Position numbers and translations under genes: made by a program
Notes under the pieces: generated by a model
What the model saw: only the letters and a program-made list of their open reading frames with translations
Databases searched by the model: none
What the model was told of the DNA's origin: nothing
In this document: positions 17,168-25,582 of the stretch, piece by piece
Numbering within the stretch: the first letter of the stretch is position 1
Layout: every line of letters begins with the position of its first letter
From: Natribacillus halophilus
Lineage (GTDB): Bacteria; Bacillota; Bacilli; Bacillales; Marinococcaceae
Length of the DNA stretch: 64,000 nucleotides
Reading direction: 5' to 3'
Assembly: GCF_900100185.1 (NCBI RefSeq)
Contig: NZ_FNEN01000005.1
Location: 1 to 64,000 of the forward strand

Positions 17168-19345
17168 ATGGCAGAAACATCAAAGCAGCACGAGGAAAAT
17201 AAAGAAACCATTGAAGCTCCGCAAGAATCGTCTGAGCAAGCGCAGGAAGCCGAAGGCAGCGACCGGAGCGTCTTTGGTTGGAAAGCGATACTGATTCTCA
17301 TCATCTCTATTGCGCTTTCTCTTTATCATTTATATACAGCCGGTTTCGGTTTGATCGTATCGACGAATCAACATTTATTTATCCACCTGCTCGCAGGGCT
17401 TATCCTTATTTTTCTTATTTTCCCGAGAAAAAAAGGGCTGGGTCAAAAGACGATCGTCTGGTACGATATGGTCCTCGCGGGTTTGGTCCTCGTTGTAGGC
17501 TCATTTGTCATGCTGAACCAAACCCACCAAACGATCTTACAGGGAAATATGGAGACAAGCCATATGATCGCCGGGGTCATTATGATCCTGTTGCTCCTCG
17601 AATCGGCCCGGCGGGTGGTGGGAAAACCTTTATTGATTATTGCTTTAGTATTCATCGCTTATTATTTCCTGGGTGATTATTTGCCGCCGCCCTTTGGTCA
17701 CAGTCGGGCAAATTTTGAGCAGTTCATTTATGAGATGATGTACACATCGACGGGCATTTTAGGAACCCCTTTATCTGTTTCGGCCAATTACGTTTTCATT
17801 TTTATCTTGTTTGGAGCAATCCTGGAAGCGACCGGTGCGGGAAAAATGTTTATCGACCTGGCTCTTCGTGCTGTCGGTCATTTTCGAGGCGGACCGGCCA
17901 AAGCCTCCGTCGTTGGCTCCGGATTTATGGGTTCCATTTCCGGAAGCTCGGTCGCCAATGCCGTCACCACCGGAACATTCACAATCCCGCTCATGAAAAA
18001 AGTAGGGTTCCGGCCGCAAACATCAGGCGGCATCGAAGTGGCCTCATCCTCAAGCGGACAGTTATTGCCGCCGGTCATGGGAGCTGCCGCCTTTCTGATG
18101 ATCGAGTACACGCCTTACAGCTATGCACAAATTATGATTTCCGCTATCGTTCCCGCGATATTAACGTATATCGCCATCATCTGGATGGTACACATCGAAG
18201 CGGTGAAACACAACATCCATGGTTTGCCGAAGGAATCACTCGTTTCCGGGCGAAAAAGTTTACTGCAACAAGGTTACTTGATCATTCCGATTATCGCGCT
18301 TGTCTATTTTGTGATGGCCGGTAACACCGTCTTCAATGCTGCCTTTTATGCTATTGTTATGCTTTTGACGGTGGCGATTCTCGCCCATCGCCTACGGGCG
18401 CGCTTTGGCGCAGGGTTACTGATCGCAGGCGTGCTGGCAGCGGTATCGTACGGCATGCACCACTTCTTCGGGTGGCACCTGGAAATTTCCATCATGATCG
18501 CGATCGGTACCTTTATTTGTGTGTTCTTCGTGCTCTTTCAAAATAAATTCAAGATTAACTCTGCCCCTGTTAAATTCGGCGTGCGCGAGTTAACGATCAG
18601 TCTCGAAATGGCTTCACGAAAAGCGCTCACCGTCATTGCCGCCTGTGCTACTGCCGGTATTCTCATCGGCATCATTAACCTGACGGGGCTATCCGGTTCA
18701 CTCCCTACCATCATTATAGGCTTTGCAGGCGATCAATTGATCATTGTGCTCTTCTTTACCCTTATAGCCTGCCTCATCGTCGGGCTGGGGCTGCCGACAA
18801 CGGCGACTTACGTTATTTTGGCTTCCATGATCGCGCCCGCACTTATTGAGATGGGCGTACCGATCATGGCTGCACACTTATTCGTGCTTTACTACGGCGT
18901 ACTTGCCGATGATACACCGCCGGTGAACCTGCCTGCTTACGCCGTGTCCGGGATCGCGCGGGCAGATCCTATCATCACGGGTGTGCAAGGCTTTAAATAT
19001 GACGCAGGCGCATTATTGCTGCCGTTTGTGTTCGTCATGAATACGATCATCTTGTTTTTGCCTGAAAATCAAGGAATGTTCGCCTGGTATGAAATCATTT
19101 GGGCCATGTTTACTGCCCTCGTCGGCATACTGGCATTCGTGACCGTTATTCAAAACTATATGTTCGTGAAATACCGCTGGTTTGAATGGATATTGGCCCT
19201 AAGTTCCGCGCTCGTATTCATTTATCCCGCGTTCATTTCCGACATCATCGGCCTCGCACTCTTTGCACTGCTCTTAAGCATTCATTTGCTGCGCAAGCGG
19301 TCGATAGACCGAAGGAGCGGAGCCGGAACGGAAGTCACGGCGTAA
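17168..19345 (+). CDS. TRAP transporter fused permease (TAXI type)
   Basis: A 725-residue membrane protein in which the small (DctQ-like) and large (DctM-like) subunits are joined, as usual for TAXI systems. Seen: GSGFMGSISGSSVANAVTTG, and later GLGLPTTATYVILASM and ADDTPPVNLPAYA. It begins five bases after the DUF1850 gene. Uptake is driven by Na+ or H+; Na+ is likely in this organism (inference). It ends in a strong terminator. Confidence 0.92.
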   Translation: MAETSKQHEENKETIEAPQESSEQAQEAEGSDRSVFGWKAILILIISIALSLYHLYTAGFGLIVSTNQHLFIHLLAGLILIFLIFPRKKGLGQKTIVWYDMVLAGLVLVVGSFVMLNQTHQTILQGNMETSHMIAGVIMILLLLESARRVVGKPLLIIALVFIAYYFLGDYLPPPFGHSRANFEQFIYEMMYTSTGILGTPLSVSANYVFIFILFGAILEATGAGKMFIDLALRAVGHFRGGPAKASVVGSGFMGSISGSSVANAVTTGTFTIPLMKKVGFRPQTSGGIEVASSSSGQLLPPVMGAAAFLMIEYTPYSYAQIMISAIVPAILTYIAIIWMVHIEAVKHNIHGLPKESLVSGRKSLLQQGYLIIPIIALVYFVMAGNTVFNAAFYAIVMLLTVAILAHRLRARFGAGLLIAGVLAAVSYGMHHFFGWHLEISIMIAIGTFICVFFVLFQNKFKINSAPVKFGVRELTISLEMASRKALTVIAACATAGILIGIINLTGLSGSLPTIIIGFAGDQLIIVLFFTLIACLIVGLGLPTTATYVILASMIAPALIEMGVPIMAAHLFVLYYGVLADDTPPVNLPAYAVSGIARADPIITGVQGFKYDAGALLLPFVFVMNTIILFLPENQGMFAWYEIIWAMFTALVGILAFVTVIQNYMFVKYRWFEWILALSSALVFIYPAFISDIIGLALFALLLSIHLLRKRSIDRRSGAGTEVTA

Positions 19346-19354
19346 AAAAAGAAG

Positions 19355-19390
19355 CCTGCCGGGGATGTTTGTATCCCCGGCGGGTTTTTT
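19355..19390 (+). terminator. Intrinsic terminator after the TRAP permease
   Basis: Stem CCTGCCGGGGAT (19355-19366) with ATCCCCGGCGGG (19373-19384), one G:U pair, six-base loop, then T6. It also separates this unit from the convergent secreted-enzyme island. Confidence 0.85.
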
Positions 19391-19432
19391 GTTTTTATCA
19401 GCCGTTTAAGGACATTTATCAGCGAGAAGAGG

Positions 19433-21415
19433 TCACTGCCATTGCTCAAGCAAAACTTCGGCTTGCTCCTGGAGATCGTTATAAGCTACCTCGCTAATCA
19501 ACTCGTTATCTTCTTGCTCGTCCAACAAATCCTTAAACCCTTCCATGTGGGTAATGACTTTTTCCGCTGCTTCTTCGTTTTCATAATGATGGACGGCTGT
19601 TAGATGGGTCTGTAAGTGGCGAACGGCTTCCTCATTTGCAAATGCATCTTTTCTTTCGTATTGCTCGACGAGGTTCTCGATATCGGAGGCATCGCTTGGC
19701 TCATAACTCAATCCATGGCCGAAATCATAATGATCTGCAATCGTAACCGGGAGCTGTCCTCCGGGCTGTGCGCCGAACACTACATCAACAGCGGCATTGA
19801 TGGATGTGGGGTTCGCCAACTCCCAATTATCAAGGGCATAGGAAGCAAGATACGCGTCAACCTCCGGATAGTTTTGCACATCGTACGGAAGCCCAAGTGA
19901 AACAGCCGCGACAGGTTTTCCGGTCTCTTTTAAAGCCTGTACTAATTCACTTTGTCCGTCCGGTAACTCATCGAAAGAGAACGTTGGCACGAGGATGCGG
20001 TCGGCCTCCTCCGCTTGTTCAACTGCTGCTTGTATGTCTTCACTTGTGGGATCATGACTATCAGCTTCCCAGGAAAGCACGTCCCCGCTGCTTTGTTGTT
20101 GTATTCGATCTGCAATGTCATCCACGTGCGTAACGCCTGCCACAAACGTTGTTTCCTCACTATGTTCGTCAAAAGGCAGCACATTTTCATTTTTTACTAG
20201 CGTGATAGAATCTCGTCCCATTTGTTCTGCTTTGTCTTGATGCTCATCATTTCCGACAAAGGCTTCCGCTTCGGATGCATCGACATAACGGTCATCGAAC
20301 AGATCATAGTCGAATTTTTTCATGAGAATACGTTCCAGGGACTCCTGCACGCGTTCCTCGGTTAATTCGCCAGATTGGTAGGCGTCATAAAGCGCATCAT
20401 AGGTTTCCAGCTGCTCGTCAGGCGTGCCGGTTGCCATAATGATATCCGCGCCTGCCTGGATCGACATCACGGCTGCCTCCCCGGTTCCCCAGTTGTCCTC
20501 AATCGCTTCCATGCTCATGGCATCTGTCACGATTAAACCGTCAAAGTCCATGTCTTCACGTAACAACCCCGTTAACACGTCTTTAGATAATGTAGCTGGA
20601 AGATCAGGATCAATGGCCTCGATTATGACATGCGCGGTCATGATCGAATCGATCCCGTTATCAATGGCTTCCTGAAAAGGAGGCAGATGGGTTTCTTCAA
20701 GGACCTCCCGATCATAGGTGACACTGTCCAGTTCGTAATGAGAGTCCGTCTCCGTATCGCCATGGCCGGGAAAATGTTTCGCGGTAGCGAGGACGCCTTC
20801 TTTTTGATAACCGGTTACTTGCGCCCCCGTCATTTCAGAGACCAATTTCGTCTGTTCACTGAAAGCACGCACACCAATGACCGGGTTTAAGGGGTTGGAA
20901 TTTACATCGGCCACCGGAGAATAGCTCCAGTTAAAACCGAGCGCATTAACTTCTTTGCCTGCGATCTGCGCGAATGTATCAGCGGCTTGTGAACTTTGGG
21001 TGGCTCCGACTCCCATTTGGCGGGGGAATGTGGTCGCATCTTCAGGCACCCGCTGAGCAGCTCCGTTTTCCAGGTCAGCCGTCGTGAACAACGGGATGTT
21101 CATACGGGTATCCTCGGCATATGCTTGCAATTGATTGTTGTATTCTGCCTGTTCCTCTGCGCCCCGTTCCCCGTAGACGATAACAGACCCGACGCCGTAA
21201 TCCTGAATCATTTCCCTCGTGAATTCATTAGGCATACCATCATCCCCATCCTGGGTCGCCGGCATGACTAGCTGTCCAATCTTTTCTTTATCGTCCATCT
21301 CATCAATCATTTGTGTGACCCTATCTTTTTTCTCCTCATCGAGTGTTTGAGTTTGCATGAAGCCCGGGCTTGCTGTTAATAGCACGATAATTGTCAGTAA
21401 AATGAATGTTTTCAT
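19433..21415 (-). CDS. nagZ: Secreted GH3 N-acetylglucosaminidase-like enzyme with C-terminal FIMAH-type module
   Basis: A 660-residue secreted protein: signal peptide (about 1-22), GH3 domain, then the shared module in the last 82 residues (HLTAV, HMEGF, LLDEQ). The NagZ-type acid/base loop KHFPGHGDTETDSH is at 213-226 and the nucleophile is Asp298 in VTDAM. NagZ removes GlcNAc from the non-reducing end of peptidoglycan fragments. One difference from the second GH3 protein here is ADLENGAAQR in place of the usual DQEGGxVxR, so substrate may differ. AGGAG precedes the ATG. Last gene of the island's reverse-strand run, 16 bases behind the AmiE-like gene. Confidence 0.88.
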   Translation of the reverse strand: MKTFILLTIIVLLTASPGFMQTQTLDEEKKDRVTQMIDEMDDKEKIGQLVMPATQDGDDGMPNEFTREMIQDYGVGSVIVYGERGAEEQAEYNNQLQAYAEDTRMNIPLFTTADLENGAAQRVPEDATTFPRQMGVGATQSSQAADTFAQIAGKEVNALGFNWSYSPVADVNSNPLNPVIGVRAFSEQTKLVSEMTGAQVTGYQKEGVLATAKHFPGHGDTETDSHYELDSVTYDREVLEETHLPPFQEAIDNGIDSIMTAHVIIEAIDPDLPATLSKDVLTGLLREDMDFDGLIVTDAMSMEAIEDNWGTGEAAVMSIQAGADIIMATGTPDEQLETYDALYDAYQSGELTEERVQESLERILMKKFDYDLFDDRYVDASEAEAFVGNDEHQDKAEQMGRDSITLVKNENVLPFDEHSEETTFVAGVTHVDDIADRIQQQSSGDVLSWEADSHDPTSEDIQAAVEQAEEADRILVPTFSFDELPDGQSELVQALKETGKPVAAVSLGLPYDVQNYPEVDAYLASYALDNWELANPTSINAAVDVVFGAQPGGQLPVTIADHYDFGHGLSYEPSDASDIENLVEQYERKDAFANEEAVRHLQTHLTAVHHYENEEAAEKVITHMEGFKDLLDEQEDNELISEVAYNDLQEQAEVLLEQWQ

Positions 21416-21431
21416 CTGCTTCTCCTCCCAT

Positions 21432-22919
21432 CTATTCCCATTTCTCGATCAAATCTTCGGCTTGTGTATTGAGAATATGAAACGCTTCTTGAGAAATCTC
21501 TGCGTTGTTTTTTTGCTCAGCCATTAAATCCTGAAAGCCTTCCGTGTGCCGGATAACTTTTGCAGCTTCCTCTTGATCCTCATAATGATGCACAGCGGTC
21601 AAATGGGTCTGTAGGGCATGGACTGCTTCATCTTTTGCAAATTCACCATCCTCGTCCAAATCTTCCACAAGTGATGCCATATAACTTGCATCCCAGGCAT
21701 CGATAGCAGCTGCTGTCTGATCAGCGACACTTTCCCGAATGTCATTCGGGGACGCTCCATCCCGTGTCGGATGAACGCGATTGGTCAATACGATCGCCAT
21801 CGTCTGCTCATTCGGATTAATAACCATTGAGGTTCCGGTAAAGCCGGTATGGCCCATCGTTTCAGGCTCGGATAGATCACCCATATACCATGCTTGGTCC
21901 AGTTCCCAACCGAGACCATGGGAATCATCCAGAGAATCAGGCAGCTGGTCCGTGCCAATCTTTTTTACAGTGTCTGCCTGCAGAATTCTTTCCCCTTCAT
22001 ACTCGCCTTCATTGAGAAACATCTGTCCGAAAACGGCCAAATCCCGGGCGGTTGAAAATAAACCGGCATGTCCGGAGACGCCGTCCATCACCCACGCGTT
22101 TTCATCATGAACTTCGCCCCACACGAGTCCACGATCTACTTCGGGTTGATACTCGGTGGCAGCCGTACGATCCTTCATTGATTCCGGGGGATTGAACATC
22201 GTGTCATCCATTCCGAGCGGCTCAGTAATATTTTTTTCGATATATTCGTCGAGCCGTTCTCCTGTTATGTGTTCGATCACCGCGGCTAATGTAATCATGT
22301 TCAGATCACTATACACATAATCGCTTCCAGGTTCACGGGTTAACTCAGCAGAAAACACGATGTCATACGCTTCTTCACGGGAATCTGCCTCCATATACAG
22401 TGGAACCCAATCTTCAAAGCCGGAAGTATGAGTGATAAGATGCCGAATCGTTATTTCAGACTTATCACCTTTAGTAAATTCCGGTATATAGTTCGCTACC
22501 GGATCGTCCAGGTCGAATTCACCATCTTCGTACAACTGCATGGCAGAAATTGCCGTGAATACTTTCGTAATGGAAGCTACATCGAAGATCGTGTCTGCCT
22601 GCATGGCAACGGGATCATCCATTTCGGTGAAGTCATCGTCCAAATATTTTGCCGCCTCGCCGTAGGCATCTTCTTTTGCAATAACGCCATTCTTGGTTGT
22701 CAAAACGACGGCGCCCGGCATCACTTGATCATCGATCCCTTCCTTAATGACGTCATCAATGTTGTTTAATTTCTGCTCCACCATGCCGGCACTACCTGGC
22801 GATCCCGGTTGGAACCCGTCTGATCGGTCACTGAAAGCATGGCTTGTCTCTGCGTTAAAAAACAACAGTGGCAACAGAAAAACACTGCCGGTCACCATCG
22901 GTATCCATCGTTTAGCCAT
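21432..22919 (-). CDS. Secreted serine hydrolase (class C beta-lactamase fold, AmiE-like) with FIMAH-type module
   Basis: A 495-residue protein from the ATG of MAKRWIPMV, which has GGAGAGG before it. Signal peptide, then the S12 serine hydrolase fold with SITK (nucleophile Ser), YSDLN in place of YxN, and GHTGFTG as the third motif; the last 82 residues are the shared module. In B. subtilis the S12-family protein AmiE (YbbE) is coded beside NagZ and NamZ and removes the stem peptide from MurNAc. The neighbourhood here is the same, so AmiE-like action is the best guess. D-Ala carboxypeptidase or esterase activity cannot be excluded. Confidence 0.82.
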   Translation of the reverse strand: MAKRWIPMVTGSVFLLPLLFFNAETSHAFSDRSDGFQPGSPGSAGMVEQKLNNIDDVIKEGIDDQVMPGAVVLTTKNGVIAKEDAYGEAAKYLDDDFTEMDDPVAMQADTIFDVASITKVFTAISAMQLYEDGEFDLDDPVANYIPEFTKGDKSEITIRHLITHTSGFEDWVPLYMEADSREEAYDIVFSAELTREPGSDYVYSDLNMITLAAVIEHITGERLDEYIEKNITEPLGMDDTMFNPPESMKDRTAATEYQPEVDRGLVWGEVHDENAWVMDGVSGHAGLFSTARDLAVFGQMFLNEGEYEGERILQADTVKKIGTDQLPDSLDDSHGLGWELDQAWYMGDLSEPETMGHTGFTGTSMVINPNEQTMAIVLTNRVHPTRDGASPNDIRESVADQTAAAIDAWDASYMASLVEDLDEDGEFAKDEAVHALQTHLTAVHHYEDQEEAAKVIRHTEGFQDLMAEQKNNAEISQEAFHILNTQAEDLIEKWE

Positions 22920-22923
22920 TTTT

Positions 22924-24012
22924 TCACCTCTCCTCCTGCATCGCCAGCGCATCAGCTTTGAGCACGTTATAGGCTTTTTCGGTAATCAAGTCATTTTCTT
23001 CTTGATAGTTAAGCAAATTGCGCAAGCCTTCCATATGCTCCATTAATTTTTCCTCTTCTTTCTCATTTTCATAGTGTTCCAATGTTGTCAGGTGGATCAA
23101 AAGAGAACGGGTAGCACTTTCGTTTGCAAATGCTTCTTTTTCTGCGAATGCTTCTGCAAGTTTTTTCATATTGGTTGCATTAACAGGATTTAACGTCACG
23201 GTTGAAGTGACGAGCAAATGATCGGAAGCCGGTGAATGATCCGTGTTGGCCGATTGGACGTCGATATCGGGTGAAGTCAGAATATAGTCAATTCGTCTGT
23301 CGGGATCGCCTACGGGAAAAGTAAACCCGTCGCCTTCACCCGCTTCTTCCCAAGCATCTGTAAAGGTTGTCAAAAGTGGTTGAAGCTCATCGGCATCCGG
23401 CCTTGCGTTCAAATCCCCAACCAGCATGGCATTATAATGAGGAGCCATCTTTTCTTGCATGTCTGCCACTTGCATCTCCCGAACGGTTGGATCACCCCGA
23501 TAATCGAGGTGGGTCGTGGAAAACCAGGCATTCGTTCCATTAACATCAATCAATACCTCCGGAAATCCCGGCATCGGTTGGGGCTCAGGGTCTGGATCCT
23601 GGGTTGAAAGTCTTGCAATCTCGTAATTGTTCGCAGCCTCAATGGGATATTCACTTAAGATTGCGAGCCCGTATTCACTTTGGGGATGTTCCGGGTCCTC
23701 TGGCTCTTCACTATAGATCGGGGCAAAAAACGCTTCCATATCCAGTTCTTCAGCCAAATGCTCGATTTGATTTTCGAAGTCACTGCGGCTATCCCAGTGT
23801 ACGTCTACTTCCTGGAGGCCGATAATCTCCGCCTCCGATTCACGGAGGGTCTGAGCGGTCCTCTCCAAATCCAACTCTCCATCTGCCCCAATGCCGGCGG
23901 CCATATTGTACGCGGCCACCTTGACTTCTTGGTTTTCCTGGTCAGATTCAGCAACTGCTGAAGATGGGAAAGTGAAAAGTGATAGTAGAAAGATGGATAG
24001 TAATAAACGGAT
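22924..24012 (-). CDS. Secreted endonuclease/exonuclease/phosphatase-fold protein with FIMAH-type module; non-standard start
   Basis: The EEP fold is shown by LQEVD (metal-binding Glu), TTHLDYRG, GDLNARPD and a final SDHLLV; the last 81 residues are the shared module. Members are nucleases, sphingomyelinases or sugar-phosphate phosphatases; the substrate is unknown. The first standard start (GTG at 23919) would drop the secretion signal. In the same frame upstream lies a good signal peptide (RLLLSIFLLSLFTFPSSAVA), and GGGAGGTGA stands nine bases before an ATC codon at 24012. There is no ATG, GTG or TTG between that site and the in-frame stop. Either ATC starts translation or the start codon has mutated. 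Confidence 0.75.
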   Translation of the reverse strand: MRLLLSIFLLSLFTFPSSAVAESDQENQEVKVAAYNMAAGIGADGELDLERTAQTLRESEAEIIGLQEVDVHWDSRSDFENQIEHLAEELDMEAFFAPIYSEEPEDPEHPQSEYGLAILSEYPIEAANNYEIARLSTQDPDPEPQPMPGFPEVLIDVNGTNAWFSTTHLDYRGDPTVREMQVADMQEKMAPHYNAMLVGDLNARPDADELQPLLTTFTDAWEEAGEGDGFTFPVGDPDRRIDYILTSPDIDVQSANTDHSPASDHLLVTSTVTLNPVNATNMKKLAEAFAEKEAFANESATRSLLIHLTTLEHYENEKEEEKLMEHMEGLRNLLNYQEENDLITEKAYNVLKADALAMQEER

Positions 24013-24054
24013 AAGGTGTCACCTCCCTTCAATTCAACATATCAGCCGGAGAGA

Positions 24055-25563
24055 TCACTGCCATTGCTCCATGTAAACATCAGCTTCTTCGGTGAGTGTC
24101 TGATAGGCTTCATCCGTTATCTGGTCATTTTCTTGCTGGTTATCGAGTAGATGATAAAAACCTTCCATGTGCTCAACCACCTTAGCCATGTCTCCTTGCT
24201 GTTCAAACTGCTCAACCGCGGTTAAATGGGTCAATAATTCCCGTGCGGCTTCTTCACTTGCAAATGCTCCCTGTTCCTCAAACGTTTCTACCACCTCTCT
24301 TAATTCTGTGACGCTATCAAAATAGAGAAGATAGTCGTTTCTCGTTTGCTTGAAATCTTCCAGGTCGTCTTGCCAGTTATCAATGATTTCATCAACGGAT
24401 GTGCCGTTTTCTATTTCTTCACGCACCCAGCTGTTCCCCATTAAGTTATCGAAGAACGCGTCGAATTCGAAGTCTTCAGGATAGTTGTCATGAATCGTTT
24501 TTACAATATGCAAGCCTGTCTCAAGTGATTCATAGACTTCATCATCCTGCACGTGAATCTCAATTCCGCCGGAAAGTTCTCCCTCGTGTTTTGAAAACAT
24601 CGGCGTGAAATAGGCGGCTCTGAATTGAACACCCGGAAGGTCAAGCTCGTTTAATTCTTCCGCCAATGCGGTTCCGTCAATAAAGGGCGCGCCGATAGTT
24701 TCAAACGGCTTCGTTGTACCCCTTCCTTCCGATACGTTCGTTCCTTCAATAAGCGTTGTTCCGGGATAAACGACAGCTGTATCAAAGGTGGGCATGTTCG
24801 GAGATGGAAGCACCCATTCAAGGTCGGTATCGTCATACTTCATCCCTCGTTCCCAACCTTCCATTTCCATGACGGTCAGGTCAGCATCGAGCTCGAATTC
24901 TTCATTAAACAATTGAGCCAACTCCCCAACGGTCATGCCGTGTTGCAAAGGAATCGGATACAATCCGACAAACGAAGCATAATCCGGATCAAGCACCGGC
25001 CCTGCAACATCCTGACCACCGAGCGGATTCGGACGATCAAGAACCATCATTTCCACATCGTTTTCACCGGCTGCTTCCATAGCGTAAGCCATCGTGTAGA
25101 TATACGTGTAAAAACGAGCCCCGACATCCTGAATATCGAAAAGAAGGACATCAACGTCCTCCAACATTTCCGGGGTTGGTTTTTGCGTATCTCCATATAA
25201 GCTGTAGACAGGGAGGCCTGTCTGTTCATCAATGTATTTATCAACGTCGTCGCCAGCTTGCGCGTCCCCTCTTACGCCATGTTCCGGACCAAACATGGAG
25301 ACGAGATCAACATCTTCATGTTCATGCAACAAATCAACGATGCTGTTTAAATCTTCATCGACGCCCGTCGGGTTTGTGATCAAACCAACGTTTTTGTCTT
25401 CAAGTTCATCGATTCTGTCCTCAAGCAAAACATCAATGCCAAGTTTCAAGTCTTCAGATCCTTCCGTCTCATCGTTATCCGTTTGCTCCGTGCCGGTCGC
25501 GGCCACGGAAAGTGCTGACAGGGTAAAAACAGTGGCTACCGGCAAAATAAACCATTTTTTCAC
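24055..25563 (-). CDS. namZ: Secreted exo-beta-N-acetylmuramidase (NamZ, DUF1343) with FIMAH-type module
   Basis: NamZ removes MurNAc from the non-reducing ends of peptidoglycan chains; its partners in B. subtilis are NagZ and AmiE. The DUF1343 signature is plain: NVGLITNPTGVD, FGPEHGVRGDAQAG, LFDIQDVGARFYTYI, and LDRPNPLGG. The GTG at 25563 (MKKWFILPV) is chosen because GGAGG lies eight bases before it and it opens a signal peptide. Mature protein about 475 residues, with the shared module in the last 82. It is 20 bases behind the GH3 gene, so co-transcription is expected. Confidence 0.9.
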   Translation of the reverse strand: MKKWFILPVATVFTLSALSVAATGTEQTDNDETEGSEDLKLGIDVLLEDRIDELEDKNVGLITNPTGVDEDLNSIVDLLHEHEDVDLVSMFGPEHGVRGDAQAGDDVDKYIDEQTGLPVYSLYGDTQKPTPEMLEDVDVLLFDIQDVGARFYTYIYTMAYAMEAAGENDVEMMVLDRPNPLGGQDVAGPVLDPDYASFVGLYPIPLQHGMTVGELAQLFNEEFELDADLTVMEMEGWERGMKYDDTDLEWVLPSPNMPTFDTAVVYPGTTLIEGTNVSEGRGTTKPFETIGAPFIDGTALAEELNELDLPGVQFRAAYFTPMFSKHEGELSGGIEIHVQDDEVYESLETGLHIVKTIHDNYPEDFEFDAFFDNLMGNSWVREEIENGTSVDEIIDNWQDDLEDFKQTRNDYLLYFDSVTELREVVETFEEQGAFASEEAARELLTHLTAVEQFEQQGDMAKVVEHMEGFYHLLDNQQENDQITDEAYQTLTEEADVYMEQWQ

Positions 25564-25582
25564 GTTACATACCTCCAAAAAG

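Noticed and set aside
21432..22919. Antibiotic-resistance beta-lactamase
   Set aside because: The S12 fold has motifs SITK, YSD and HTG typical of AmiE/EstB-like hydrolases, lies with NagZ and NamZ genes, and has a tail module; a cell-wall role is more likely.
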